Assembly: GCA_033439765.1 (NCBI GenBank)
Contig: JAULSN010000001.1
Span: 5,580,001 to 5,644,000, forward strand
Origin: Lasiosphaeria ovina
Lineage: Eukaryota; Ascomycota; Sordariomycetes; Sordariales; Lasiosphaeriaceae
Direction: 5' to 3'
Length of the DNA: 64,000 nt
The notes under the pieces were generated by a model that saw only the letters and a program-made list of their open reading frames with translations, ran no database searches and was not told where the DNA came from. Made by a program: the position numbers and the translations under genes. Below are positions 12,542 through 23,249 of this stretch, piece by piece; the first letter of the stretch is position 1, and every line of letters begins with the position of its first letter.

Positions 12542-13729
12542 TCACGGCGGTCGAACCACGGTTATCTGTAGGGTCTTGTCGTCGACCTGCCGCCCGTCGA
12601 ATTTCTCCACGAAGCGGTCCATAGCGGCTTGGTTCGCAAAACACACCCAGGCGTGTGATGCTAGCTTTCGTTTCGAGAACGGAGGGCACACGGCCACGGC
12701 TACTGGCTTGATATCAGCACCGGAAGTACCAGCGTGTTCACGCAGGTTTTGGTTGAACCGCAAGCTGTGCGGCATCAGCCTCTCCACCGTGGTTATTCTC
12801 GTAGTGAAGGGGAAACTCCCAAAGGGCTGAGGCCGCTCCTCCCACAGCATTCGACGCCGCCGCTCTTCTTGGCCGTAATGACGGACAGCCAGCCACTGCT
12901 CCTGCTAATCGGCATTACCGTTTTTCGCCGCAGACTTGGAACAGCAGAGCGCGAGCAGAATCCCCATAGTGCGAAAGGCATCTATGCCTGCCAAGTGGCC
13001 TCCCCAGTGCCTCTGTAGATGTTTAGCGCCGAAGCCGAGCGACAGCATGGCGTCCCGCAACGAAACCGGGTCCGTGTCGTGCTTATTGCTGTTAGAGGGA
13101 AACGGGATCGACACGCTGGCGACTATCTGGGCAAGGTCGGCCCAGCCAGCTATCCTCGCGGCTAGGGACGGGAACGCTGACGCGAGGGCCTGAAACTCCG
13201 AGTTGCCGTCCCACACGACCATAACGAAACTCGGGGTCTCGTCTCTCTCAGAAGGAAAAGAAGCCGCCGCCTCCACCGAGTCGAGGATCCCGTTGAGAGT
13301 CTGTTCCACGTCTCCCTTGGCCACCGCCTGCTTCTGCGTAAAGGCCGACCGCTCGTACGTCTTGCCGCGCGTGCCGCACGCAATTTTGTGTCCCGTGATG
13401 CCGTATTCGTCTACCATTTTCGCCAGGTCTCTCGAGCCGCTGGTCAGTTGTTGCTGTTCTTTTCCCAAGAAGTCCCACACAAGAGCGAGTCCAATGGCGG
13501 TGATGCCACTGCCTTGCCCCTCGCTCCCCTCGACGTCAAGCGCAAGGCAGGCTGAGTCCCTCCAGCGCGAGCGCAGCGCAGCAAAGTCCGTGATCTGTCT
13601 CTCGCTCCACAGATCACGCACCGTGGGGTCCGCGCTTTTCAGGAACTTGGGAATAGCGCCTGGCACCATTTTCGCGGGGGCACGGAGAAGGTTGCGTAAT
13701 AGTAAAGTCGCGTTGTGTCTCGATTTCAC
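12542..13729 (-). CDS. Gfd2/YDR514C-like RNase H-fold protein with RRM-like tail
   Basis: Two exons, 13729-12919 and 12867-12542, give 378 aa. The 51-nt GT-AG intron joins SAAKN to EERRRRML in frame. Residues ~60-265 resemble the fungal Gfd2/YDR514C C-terminal domain, a relative of DEDD 3'-5' exonucleases. LALDVEG is the first acidic motif, ITAIGLALVWD the following strand, and HWGGHLAGIDAFRT the late His/Asp motif. The ~100 residues after the intron end in a strand-helix-strand pattern like an RNA-recognition motif (HAWVCFANQAAMDRFVEKFDGRQVDDKTLQITVV). Met21 (MVPGAIPKF) is an alternative start. The role may be in RNA handling, but activity is not shown. It sits just outside the accessory island. 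Domain calls come from motif memory. Confidence 0.78.
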
Positions 13730-14000
13730 AGAAGACAGTGACGAAACAGACGTGGGCTCGGGCTAAGGGGGTGTCGACGAACTGACGTACTTGAGAGAAC
13801 AGAGAGCGCAGAGGGGAGAATCTTGATTGATCATAGGTGACCTGAGCAAGATCTTTTATACTCCATGGCGACGATAAACTTCACGACGTATAAGCTTGCC
13901 TGGGCCGGTATAACTCTGTTGAAGGTTCGTTGAATTCAAGCTGTAGAGTCCCGAAAAACTTTTTTCACCTTGGTTTAACTCTCATATAAACACTCAACAG

Positions 14001-14020
14001 TAAGCTTTTCAAAAAGCTTA
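14001..14020. repeat. Perfect 9-bp inverted repeat
   Basis: TAAGCTTTT, two bases, then AAAAGCTTA: a perfect hairpin. AAACACT occurs on both sides in inverted orientation, so a longer imperfect palindrome of about 60 bp may exist. It could be a terminator-like structure, a small element end, or chance in AT-rich DNA. Confidence 0.6.
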
Positions 14021-14412
14021 TGACACTCAAGGTAAGTGTTTACGTAGGTAGGTTATGAATCCTCCGAGAGCTGAGCTGAAGTGCTTGGAAACAAAACATC
14101 CACGGCCTACCAATTAGCAAACATTCATCCATTCAGGGGCAAACTGGCTTTAAAGTGGATCTCACTCAATTACACCTCTCCCTCCTTATCCCTACCCCTA
14201 TCCCTTTTCTCCCGATGCAGAACACTCAAAGACGAGCCGCCCAACGCGGCCGCCGAGGCCATGTGCTCTAACGCCACAGGCACTTGCAGTCCAATCAACG
14301 GCAGTTCGCAACTTCGGCCTAGTGACGACATAGGTGTTCTGATTCCAGGAATCGGTGTCATCAATACCTCCCTGGACCCTCGAGGCTCGACGACTGCAAG
14401 CGCATCAACACT

Positions 14413-14472
14413 GGAGTGCGGCTTCCTATCGGCCGAGGCATGCGAGATCAATCCAAAGAGGAAAGGCCATCC
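14413..14472 (+). repeat. Dispersed element, copy 1
   Basis: About 60 bp matching 18993-19051 with one indel and a handful of substitutions, mostly transitions that make this copy more AT-rich. Both copies can be read on the minus strand as GWPFLxGLIxxASAD, suggesting they derive from one coding or mobile sequence. Confidence 0.65.
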
Positions 14473-15232
14473 AAGAGAAAATGCCAAACTACCAGACGAT
14501 ATAAGGCGGAGCCGAATGCCACAGGGCAACCTCAACCCAACCCAGGTTACACAGTGTGAAGCGCCTTGCAGCTCATATCATTGAGAATACTTTCAGATTA
14601 AAAGAGGTGGCCACTACCTGACGTCTACTTACGTGTTGGCGCCCTTATACCGAACCACGTAAGGCAAGCGCGCGAACCGCGAGGAAGACGAGTTAACGCG
14701 TAGGATGATTCGCGCTTTTAACGCGCCTGCGCCCTGCAGTGGATAATTTTACCTTACCAAGACTAGGTTTTCGCCCTCGGTTCTCATATCCATGCTCACG
14801 CTCTTGGTGCTTGACGCCTCACTGGCAGCGCACGTATGAGACTGCACGCGTCGCTTGCTAGCGACCTGGCGATGGGTGGCTTCCTGACCACGAAACGCAC
14901 CAGCCGTATCGTCCACTTTGCATTGTTTCAGGCTGATATGGGGCAGTTCTGAAGATGCCGAAGTCTCAACCCTCAGCATTATCGTTGGATGGACAGAGGC
15001 ATCCACGCCGGACAGCACTACACACGGCACCAGATGCTTGAATATGTCGGGGACGAGAATTTCTAATCCTTATTATATTAGCGGGGACAGTTGAAAGCAA
15101 TCGAAGATTCTAGAAAGCGCAAGAATACAAAGACATAGTATATATTAGCTCGAGCTCCCCGACCCTTCCTGTGGCACGCTATGAAAGAAAAATATAAGTA
15201 GAGCGAGTGTAGTTGGAAAGTCATACATGCGG

Positions 15233-16003
15233 TTATAAATTACAATATTTTGCTGCGAGACAGTTTGCAAGGTTCTTCCTACTCTTTACCGTAGAAGGAT
15301 GCTCGTGGCCGAGCACCTTCTCGTAGAGCTCTAGCGCCTGCCGGTGCATTTGCTCGGCCTCTTCGTACTTGCCCTGGCTTCCAAGTACAAGCCCAAGGTT
15401 ATTTATACTGTTAAGCGTAGAGGGATGTTCGCGGCCGAGCACCTTCTCGTAGAGCTCTAGCGCCTGCCGGTGCATTTGCTCGGCCTCTTCGTACTTGCCC
15501 TGGCTTCCAAGTACAACCCCAAGGTTGTTTATACTATTAAGCGTAGAGGGATGCTCGCGGCCGAGCACCTTCTCGTAGAGCTCTAGCGCCTGCCGGTGTA
15601 TTTGCTCGGCCTCTTCGTACTTGCCCTGGCTCCCGAGTACAAGCCCAAGGTTGTTTATACTATTAAGCGTATCGGGATGCTCGCGGCCGAGCACCTCCTC
15701 GTAGGGCTCTAGCGCCTGCCGGTGTATTTGCTCGGCCTCTTCGTACTTGCCCTGGCTCTCGAGTACAAGCCCAAGGTTGTTCATACTAGCGAGCCTAGAG
15801 GGATGCTCGTGGCCGAGCACCTTCTCTTTGAGCTCTAGCGCCTGCCGGTGCATTTGCTCGGCCTCTTCGTACTTGCCCTGGCTTCCAAGTACAACCCCAA
15901 GGTTGTTTATACTATTAAGCGTAGAGGGATGCTCGCGGCCGAGCACCTTCTCGTAGAGCTCTAGCGCCTGCCGGTGCATTTGCTCGGCCTCTTCGTACTT
16001 GCC
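15233..16003 (-). pseudogene. In-frame TPR extension beyond the NLR stop codon
   Basis: Past the stop at 16006-16004 the same frame stays open for 256 more residues and encodes six further 42-residue TPR units (KYEEAEQ...NNLGLVLG). It ends with a degenerate last unit finishing NLANCLAAKYCNL. The lack of further damage implies that this was the original C-terminus (full length about 1,142 aa) and that the stop is recent, or that the stop is a sequencing error or is read through. Alternatively, units 4-9 are now 3' UTR. Confidence 0.75.
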
Positions 16004-16387
16004 CTAGCTTCCAAGTACAACCCCAAGGTTGTTTATACTATTAAGCGTAGAGGGATGCTCGCGGCCGAGCACCTTCTCTTTGAGCTCTAGCGCCTGCCGG
16101 TGCATTTTCTCGGCCTCTTCGTACTTGCCCTGGCTCCCGAGTACAAGCCCAAGGTTATTCATACTATCGAGCGTAGAGGGATGCTCGCGGCCGAGCACCT
16201 TCTCGTAGAGCTCTAGCGCCTGCCGGTGTATTTGCTCGGCCTCTTCGTACTTGCCCTGGCTCCCGAGTACAAGCCCAAGGTTATTCATACTGTCGAGCGT
16301 AGAGGGATGCTCGCGGCCGAGCACCTTCTCGTTGAGCTCTAGCGCCTGCCGGTACATTTGCTCGGCCTCCTCGTACTTAGCCATCTG
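15254..16387 (-). repeat. Nine tandem 126-bp TPR-coding units
   Basis: Nine consecutive 126-bp units, each coding one kinesin-light-chain-type tetratricopeptide (42 aa). Adjacent units differ by only a few bases. Variable residues are concentrated in a few positions (Q-I/M-H, Y/K/N after ALEL, D/N, M/I, L/V). The period is exact, with no frame break apart from the single TAG. The first and last units are the most divergent. Confidence 0.95.
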
Positions 16388-18717
16388 AGAATAGCTCTCA
16401 GCTATATTGAAAAGGAGTTTGGATTCGGCCACTTTATCGGTACAATATTCCGGAGACTCCGAAATAACATGTGTGTGTGGTAGGTACTTCATCCAGACCT
16501 CTCGATTTTCGTGTTCTGGGAAGGGGAATGTTATAGCGAGCCGTTGAATCACATCAGTGATACTTTCCGTCAGCTTTCTTTTCTCCTCTAACCAGTTCCG
16601 CATCGCTAATCGAACAAGCCGGTGAATATCGAATGACTCTCCTCCCCGCGGAATAATGAATGCATACGCCTTCAAGGTGCCGATTGCTTCGTCGACTTCC
16701 AGTTCATCTTCTGCTGGCGGTAGTAGTGATAAGGGGATATCTTTCTCGGCGAGAAAGCAGATGAATCGTAAATACCGTGCGGCAGTTGGGCTATCCCGTG
16801 CAATATGCTCGAAGGAAATCAGCCAAGTGGTAGCTATGGGGTTTTTGATGTTTTCGTACCGGCCCTGGTCGTCGAAGTCCTTACTGAGTAGTTGAATCAA
16901 GGTCTTGTTACTCGAGTGGCAGTGATGAAGGTACTTTGCCGCTGACATTCCCATCTCGGCCATATATGCCGATGCCTGTCTGATTGCAAGAGGTAAGTTG
17001 TCTAGGAAGTCTACTAGACGTCCTTCGCTCTCGGTATCGTGTCTTTGGTTTCCTAGGCCACATTGCAACAGATTGACTGCTTCAGTCTGGTTCATTTGCG
17101 CTAGGGCGATAATGTTCCTCTGGTCAAACCGGACTGCGACTTTGTGGTTCCGCGTCGTGAGCAGTATTGAGCCATTACGACTAAATGGGAGATATATGGC
17201 AAACCCTGGCGAACCTCGACCACCAAAAACCAGCTCTATATCATCGGCATTATCAATAACGAGGAGCCAACTATTCGAGCTATTTCCGAGGGCCGTCTTT
17301 ATAAGCGACTTAACATCTGCGTCGTCATCATCGATTCCGCTTATTCCAAGCTTTTGACCGATATTGCGGTAGGCGTTCTCGAAGCTCATTATATCAACGG
17401 CGGATGCCCAGAAGATAGAGCAGTCTACGTGATCGTGGTGTACCCGGTAGGCTGCCTCGAGAGCTACCTGAGTCTTGCCAACGCCACCGAGACCTTCGAT
17501 GACAGTGCGTTGGCAATCATCCTTGTTCGTGTTTGGGGGGATGCGTTGGAGGAGTTGATCTAGGATGGAGTGACGTCCGACGAAACCTTCGTTTCGACCG
17601 AGCGGGACAAGAAAATGGGGGCTTGCTAGCGCTTGAAGACGTTTAGTATCCTCTTCTGTCGGCGTAGTATGATCTACGTACCTCGGTTCTCGTCTGCTTT
17701 TGGATAAAGTGCCAATAACGCCTTCATGGTAGATGCTGCCGTCGCCGCCGCGTAGTCCTGCCACCGCTTGTTTTTGTGGCTGTCCGCATAGTCGCAAACA
17801 CCCTTGATAATGATGCAAGAGATCTCATCCCAGACTCCGGCACCCTCCATCTCGAATGCGATAAGACGGTGTTCCTTGGCAATCCTGTCACGGTCTTCAC
17901 CGGACTTGACCACCGTATCGCCTGACCCGATGCACCCGAAGAAAATATAGGGAGCAGGAGACTCCGGATTATGCTTGCGGTTCCTGGGCATCAGAAAAGC
18001 GTCGTCACAGCCGAGTTCGTCGCACGTCTGCGTGCGGGACGGTTCGCAGGTATTGTGTAGGTCCATGCATTTCGAGCAATCGGCCGGAACCCGGTGTCTG
18101 TGCCGGTAGCTCGACTGGTAGAGCTTGTCAAGCGCGGCTCCGGGAAACTGGTATTTTGCCAGCTGACTCGGATGGCCGGCATGTTGGAGCCCTTGAAGTA
18201 TAGCGGCGATACGCCTCTGAAAGTCTTCGCGGCGAGGATCGGTCTCCAATACACTTAGCAAGTTGCGGACCTTCTTGGAAGGCTTGCTGAGATTTCCCTT
18301 TACGGTATCATTGGTTTGGAACCCGTCAGGATACTGTTTGCCGAAATCGTACTGGACAACTGATCCAGCAAGAACCACATCTCCCAGCAGAATCTCCTCG
18401 TTGGCATTAGTACGGGGCATGCCGCCACAGATGCCTGTCAGGAGGACGAGCTCCAGGTTGGGATAGCTCGACCGGACACTGGCCGCAGCGCTGGCCGCAC
18501 CGGCCTTCCCCATATCCGAAAGGAGGACGAGGACGATACTGATATCACCAATACGTCCGGTTCTGTAAGTGTAAGGGTCCCCTGAAGCCCGCCCGTACGG
18601 ATCGCCCTTTTTGTCCCAGAACTCGTCGACGAGGAGGCTGACCGCATTGTATTCGCGCTGCAATGCGCAGACTATAGCGATGCGGAATTCAGCGCGGCTT
18701 GCCAGGCGGGTGGCCAT
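16004..18717 (-). CDS. NLR-type receptor: PNP - NB-ARC - TPR (truncated)
   Basis: Exons 18717-17682 and 17625-16004 give 885 aa. The 56-nt intron with branch ACTAAAC joins KADENR to ASPHFLVPLGRNEGFVGR. Residues ~10-340 are a purine-nucleoside-phosphorylase-like N-terminal domain (RIAIVCALQREYNAV, LTGICGGMP, IIKGVCDYADSHKNKRWQDYAA). Next is an NB-ARC ATPase: P-loop GGVGKT at about 392-397, Walker B LLVIDNADD at about 466, the sensor strand GSILLTTRN, DNLPLAIRQ and a degenerate MHD-like IHRLVRLA. From ~757 come TPR units; three complete ones precede the TAG. Fungal NLR-like proteins of this architecture act in non-self recognition, and some cause heterokaryon incompatibility. CAG is present at this position in most other units, so TAG looks like a C-to-T nonsense change. 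The truncated protein could still be made. Confidence 0.9.
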
Positions 18718-20566
18718 CGCTGTGAAGTGGAATGCTATAGTCGCTACCTAGACGTCGCGTAGACACCCAGGCCTCTGAAACCAGGATCAGCAAGCTCCCG
18801 TCATAGATGGCAGCTGGAAGTTTTCGATCAAAGCAAATGGCGGCCAGCCCGAGGCATCCGTTCTGCACAGCCTGCTCGCGGGTAAGGCTCTTGGAGCGCC
18901 CACGTGCCGAGCGGGTTGCAGCCTGACACGATTTCCGCGCGGCTGAGCATCGCGTCGGCGAAATCGCAGATTGTCGCCGACAAACCAACATTGCAGTGCG
19001 GCTCCCATCGGCCGAGGCACGCGGGATCAATCCAAGGAGGAATGGCCATCCTGTACAGAGTAGCATCGCATCTCACCACATCCCGAGCGAGGACATACAC
19101 AGCAAGCGCTCCCTTCCTACAGGCATGTCCTTGCAGCCTATCCCCTCGATCGTGACACCCTATGCGCCACCTAACATAATGGCGTACGCGTTTGCGTCCG
19201 GATCCTGTCAACAGAAGGAGCCCGTGTACCGGACCGTCCACCTGTGCGCGACGTGGCCGGGAAATGCCCAGCCATTGGACGCGTTGTGGCGGAGACTCCT
19301 CGGCCTCCCGGCGCTCGTGGTGCGTCCGGAGCGGTGACGGATGACATTTTCGGCCTGTACTTTACGTCTCTGTATTGGAACGACCGGTGTCTCCAGCAAC
19401 CGTACGTTTCTAGGATGTTTCGCAATCTGCTTCTAGTTCCAACATACCTGTGTGTTCTGTGGTAAATAGAGCTGGACGAAGAGTGACCGCTCCTTGGTCT
19501 CGTCTGTAACGGCTCGCGAAAGTCTTTTACAGCGTTTACCCCGAACAAAGGCGTATTTTTGGGCTAAATTGTCGGCAGCAACTAGGGTGGTGATACGAAA
19601 CTGATGGCTGCATTTCTTGAGCAGAAAGGTGCTGCCGGCTGGCTCAGTTGTTGGTGCCCAAAGAAGCAGTAGTAGCGCGATTAAAGTATTTGGTAGAAGG
19701 CTCCTCCGTTGCGACACCATGGTACAATACGAAGCCGTCGGGGGTGCATGTCTTCCTAGCCCAACTTAGACGTACCGACCAGGTAAACGCTTCGATCCGA
19801 CGGAAGGGATCATGTGCATAAAATACACAGACAGCGCGAGCGCGCCAGACTTTTGGCGTATAGGCTTGCAGTTGTCCTCTCTGGGAGAATGTGCGGTCCG
19901 GGGAGAATGCCGAGACTGCGATGCTGTGGTGGGGACTGACGCGGCACGGGACGCGCCGCACCCAGCTGCGGCATGAGCAGTGCGGGGTACATGTACATAC
20001 GACACGTCTTCGCTACCAACACTCTAGGGATCCGCGGAACTATATCGCCAACGTTCACGATACATCTGCGGTGCGCTGGATTCTCGGGCGCCTTTGCACA
20101 CTTACATCTTTATGTAATAAGAAGGACAGCAGTTCGCGCCATTCGCCCGCAGTACCGCCACTGCCCATGGACGATTGGGCAGCAAGCCAAACTCAACCGC
20201 ACCACAGTATTCTGTAGACGTACATGTACTACAAATTAGATATAGAGGTGCAACACGCCAGTCGAGTCTGTCTGCAGCAGCTGTTGGAGAGTGAGGATGA
20301 GACGATCCGGGCGGGACATACAGGAGGGTTCGCAGCCAGTATAGGCCAGAAGCCGGGCTGCAGAGTGGGCCGCCATGCATGCGATTTTGTATGGTCTGTT
20401 GCGACATGATGGGTGATTGACACGTCAGTATCGCAGCCTCATTTCCAAGCCTTCCATCGAGAATTTGAAAAATCCTTCACAAATACGACGGCGATTCGAG
20501 TAACTTGGTTATCAGATTAAGGCCCATATCGGCTGTCATCATCATCGTCCCTTGATCTTGCTGAGA
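18718..20566. other. Intergenic between divergent NLR and HET genes
   Basis: Contains dispersed-element copy 2 just upstream of the NLR start. ORFs here (up to 137 aa) overlap on both strands and show no domain. Both promoters, for the NLR (-) and the HET gene (+), must lie in it. Confidence 0.55.
18993..19051 (+). repeat. Dispersed element, copy 2
   Basis: Direct-orientation relative of 14413-14472. The two copies flank the NLR gene, about 0.28 kb upstream of its start and 0.76 kb beyond the end of its open frame. No terminal repeats or target duplication are visible, so the element type is unknown. Confidence 0.65.
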
Positions 20567-22576
20567 ATGGAGACGTACAGCAATGCTACGAGCCCTCTCG
20601 TCGAAGTCGCAGGATGCCAGCCCGGCCCGATCGTCGCACGCCTCCTCGACATTCAGAAGAGCAAAGAACGACACCATAAATTATTCCGTCACATCAAGCA
20701 TCTCGAATGCCTTTCCCTAGGCGAAACGCACGACCGAAAGTCTGCTGGGACTTCAATGCAGCGAATCTCATTGCTCCGACACTGGATCAATGCTTTCCAC
20801 GAGAAAAATTACCTTGCTCTGTCGTACACCTGGGAGCCTTCTGAGTTTGAGGACGGAAGTAAGGGACGCTACGAGGTGCAGACCAGAGACAAACGAGACT
20901 TCTACCCGTCGCCCGTTCGGAACTGCGTCTTCGACCGCATTATTGCCTACATGCAGCACTTGGAATTGAGAATTTTGTGGATTGACCGGCATAGCATAAA
21001 GCAGCACGCGTGCAAGGCTGCGTGTGATCACAAGAATTGCAAGGACAAACGAGCCGCCCTCCAAACGATGGATTTGGTCTACAAACTTAGTTGCCAGCCT
21101 GTCGCATTGCTCGGCAGACCTATCAGCTTAGAGGATGAAATGGATCTCCTCGCGAGGATCCTGAAAGGAAAGCTCGTGGACAAGAACCGGGAAACAGGAG
21201 GGTCCCAGCTATCGGAAGTGACCGATCGCTCGGAAGCACACAGAGCGCTGATATTGCTAAACGCTATAACAAGTGACTATTGGTGGACAAGAGCTTGGAC
21301 GTTCCAAGAGTGTCACCGCGCTGGGCATCGGATGATTCTCCTGATCCGCCATCCGGCTGGTCTGGAGAGAAACAAAAGGTCTCACCACATCTTTGGTGAT
21401 GTCCCAGGCGAGCTCTGCGTCAAGTAGGTCGACTTCTCGTTCGAAGCCACTAGGCTGTGTCAAGCATTTCGACTCATCCGATCTCGTACGCGGCAGGAGA
21501 GCCTAGCGATCAAACGGGTCCTCGGAACGGCTGGCAAATACACCATCCTGCTGGAAAGGTCAAACGCTATGTTTCCGACAATTACTGACAGCATCGGAAG
21601 AAGGGAATTGGGTGATCGTTGGGATCGTCTTGCCATCGTTGCTAACTGTTGCCAATATCCAATTCGGCTGAAGAAAGAGGAACTGCAACAGAAGTCCTGC
21701 AGTCTCGGTCTGTCTATGTTATCGTTGTGTCTCCTGAACGGGGAGATTATCGATAACGGCAAAACCGAGAAAACCGATCGCTCACCGCCCCTGACACGCG
21801 TCAACGAGTACCTGCGGACACAGTTCTTTAATAAGTTCCACGGCCCTCAGATCGATCGCAGCCTGACGTTTAACAAGAGCTGCCGCTTCATCAACGTGAA
21901 ACTCAACGCGCATGGCATCATGACCGAGGGACACCTCTGGAAGCTCGGCAGAATCATTCGGACCGTAGATTTTCCCGACCAGTTACCGCAATTAAAGAAG
22001 CTGCGTAGCAGCTTGACGGTACACCAGCGGCGGCGGCTTGCCCAACTTGCTTCCGAGTTACGATCTCTCTCCCATGTTCCCCTTGCCTGCTCCATTGAAG
22101 ACTACTTGCGGCTTGACTCGTCTAATAACGGCAGGAGTCAGCCCTGGCGGTCGGATTTTCCTAGAAGGTATATGCGAATGGCGGCTAAGATGTTGGTCGA
22201 GGCAATCGACAGAGGGGAGACACTCCGTCTTGGCAGCCTCTGGGGTTGTCGGGAAGCCCTAACCCCATACCAGGCCGTGTTCATTTGGGAAGACGGGGAC
22301 GATTCTCAGAAGATCCACGCCAACCAGCAAGAAGTCCCGTCATTTGTGTTTACAGCGTCGCGCCCAAAGCAACCCAATTCCAGCAGCGTCGGCACCAACG
22401 ACATAGATCATCATGTGTCCCTTGAGGTCAGGTTCGCCGACCTCGACCTCGAGCATCGCGTTCCGCAATTGTACGTTAGGCGCTGGCTTTCTGGCTTGTG
22501 CTTTTTCAAGCGCTGTCCAAGGAGCAACGTGATCTTCCCGTGGCCGCCTCCTGTGGAGACCCTCACTCCTCGGTAG
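20567..22576 (+). pseudogene. HET-domain protein, interrupted by one in-frame TAG
   Basis: The ATG at 20567 opens 286 codons to TAG at 21425-21427. The same frame then continues without another stop to 22576 (669 residues in total if the TAG is read as an amino acid). HET-domain hallmarks are present: YLALSYTW (~82-89), RILWIDRHSIKQ (~125-136), a short helix ALQTMDLVYKLSCQPVALLGRP, and WWTRAWTFQECH (~240). The typical Gly after SYTW is Glu. The downstream half (VDFSFEATRLCQAFRLIRSR onward) has the character of a HET-protein C-terminus. HET proteins trigger heterokaryon-incompatibility cell death. A splice removing the TAG is unlikely: the only nearby GT-AG pair would give a 30-nt intron. The context reads VK-TAG-VDF, as expected from a CAG-to-TAG change. 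Confidence 0.82.
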
Positions 22577-22715
22577 TGGCCGACCATGAATAGCATGAGC
22601 AAGAAGATGCCTAGCCATCATAACGCAGCGCGTGGCCGGCGAAGCGCAAATATTTTGGCCAAGAGTTCCACATCTCGAGAGCCAGTGACGGGTTTGATCA
22701 CACTAAGGATCGAAC

Positions 22716-23249
22716 TTAGCCACGGACTGACGAGATTGCATTTGAGCTCCGGTTGCTAAAATATGCTCCGTTGACGGATCCTAAGGCGTCCAGGTCCAGA
22801 CTTAGCGTCATGTAGTATCGAATATCAACGACATATTGACGAATACGTTGAAGAAGGACGCTGTTAGTATTACGTCTGCTGGACGTGAACACGGATAATT
22901 GCTGGAGGTCGACGCTTTGATAGAACGGAAGGGCTAATGCTTCCAAAGAATGCGGCCATGAAGGGAGATACGGATTCAGATATCTCACCTCCTCGCTTCT
23001 TGGGCCCAAGTCCGTATATGCTACAAAACTCGGCAGCCGTTCGTCCGAAGTGAACGCAACGAGCTCGTCGGTGGAGAGGATGAGGCGCGTATCACCGCCA
23101 CACAAGAAGGCTGTCCACGGGGGGTGGGGAGGAAGCCTCCTCCGTCCACCGGCCAGCCCGGTTTCGGCTCGAGAACGGCACAAAGCCATCGGATCACCCC
23201 ACGATAGGCAAATGTTCCGAGATGTAGGATAACAAAGCAACGGAGACAC
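22716..23249 (-). CDS. Uncharacterised ORF, doubtful
   Basis: A 177-codon open frame whose first ATG is internal (GDPMALC). The C-terminal ~110 residues have a protein-like composition (YLNPYLPSWPHSLEALALPFYQ), but I recognise no domain, and the N-terminal part is Arg/Pro-rich like shadow frames. It could be the remnant of a gene in the decayed island or chance. Confidence 0.22.
   Translation of the reverse strand: MSPLLCYPTSRNICLSWGDPMALCRSRAETGLAGGRRRLPPHPPWTAFLCGGDTRLILSTDELVAFTSDERLPSFVAYTDLGPRSEEVRYLNPYLPSWPHSLEALALPFYQSVDLQQLSVFTSSRRNTNSVLLQRIRQYVVDIRYYMTLSLDLDALGSVNGAYFSNRSSNAISSVRG

Larger units (their letters stand above)
13730..15232. other. Intergenic, left edge of accessory island
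   Basis: No supported gene. It holds a perfect 9-bp inverted repeat near 14001 and one copy of a diverged dispersed element (14413-14472). An open frame at 14081-14584 overlaps that element but shows no domain. The stretch before 15232 is the 3' flank of the NLR gene. Confidence 0.5.

Noticed and set aside
17660..17690. A frameshift between the PNP and NB-ARC parts
   Set aside because: A 56-nt GT-AG intron with a good branch point joins the two frames exactly, so no frameshift is needed.
18103..18130. tRNA-like words (GGTAGCTCGACTGGTAGAGC)
   Set aside because: Lies inside the PNP-domain coding frame and has no T-arm or acceptor stem within tRNA distance.
21428..21457. 30-nt intron to remove the HET TAG
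   Set aside because: GT and AG are present, but the length is below known fungal spliceosomal introns, and the codons inside look like protein of the family.
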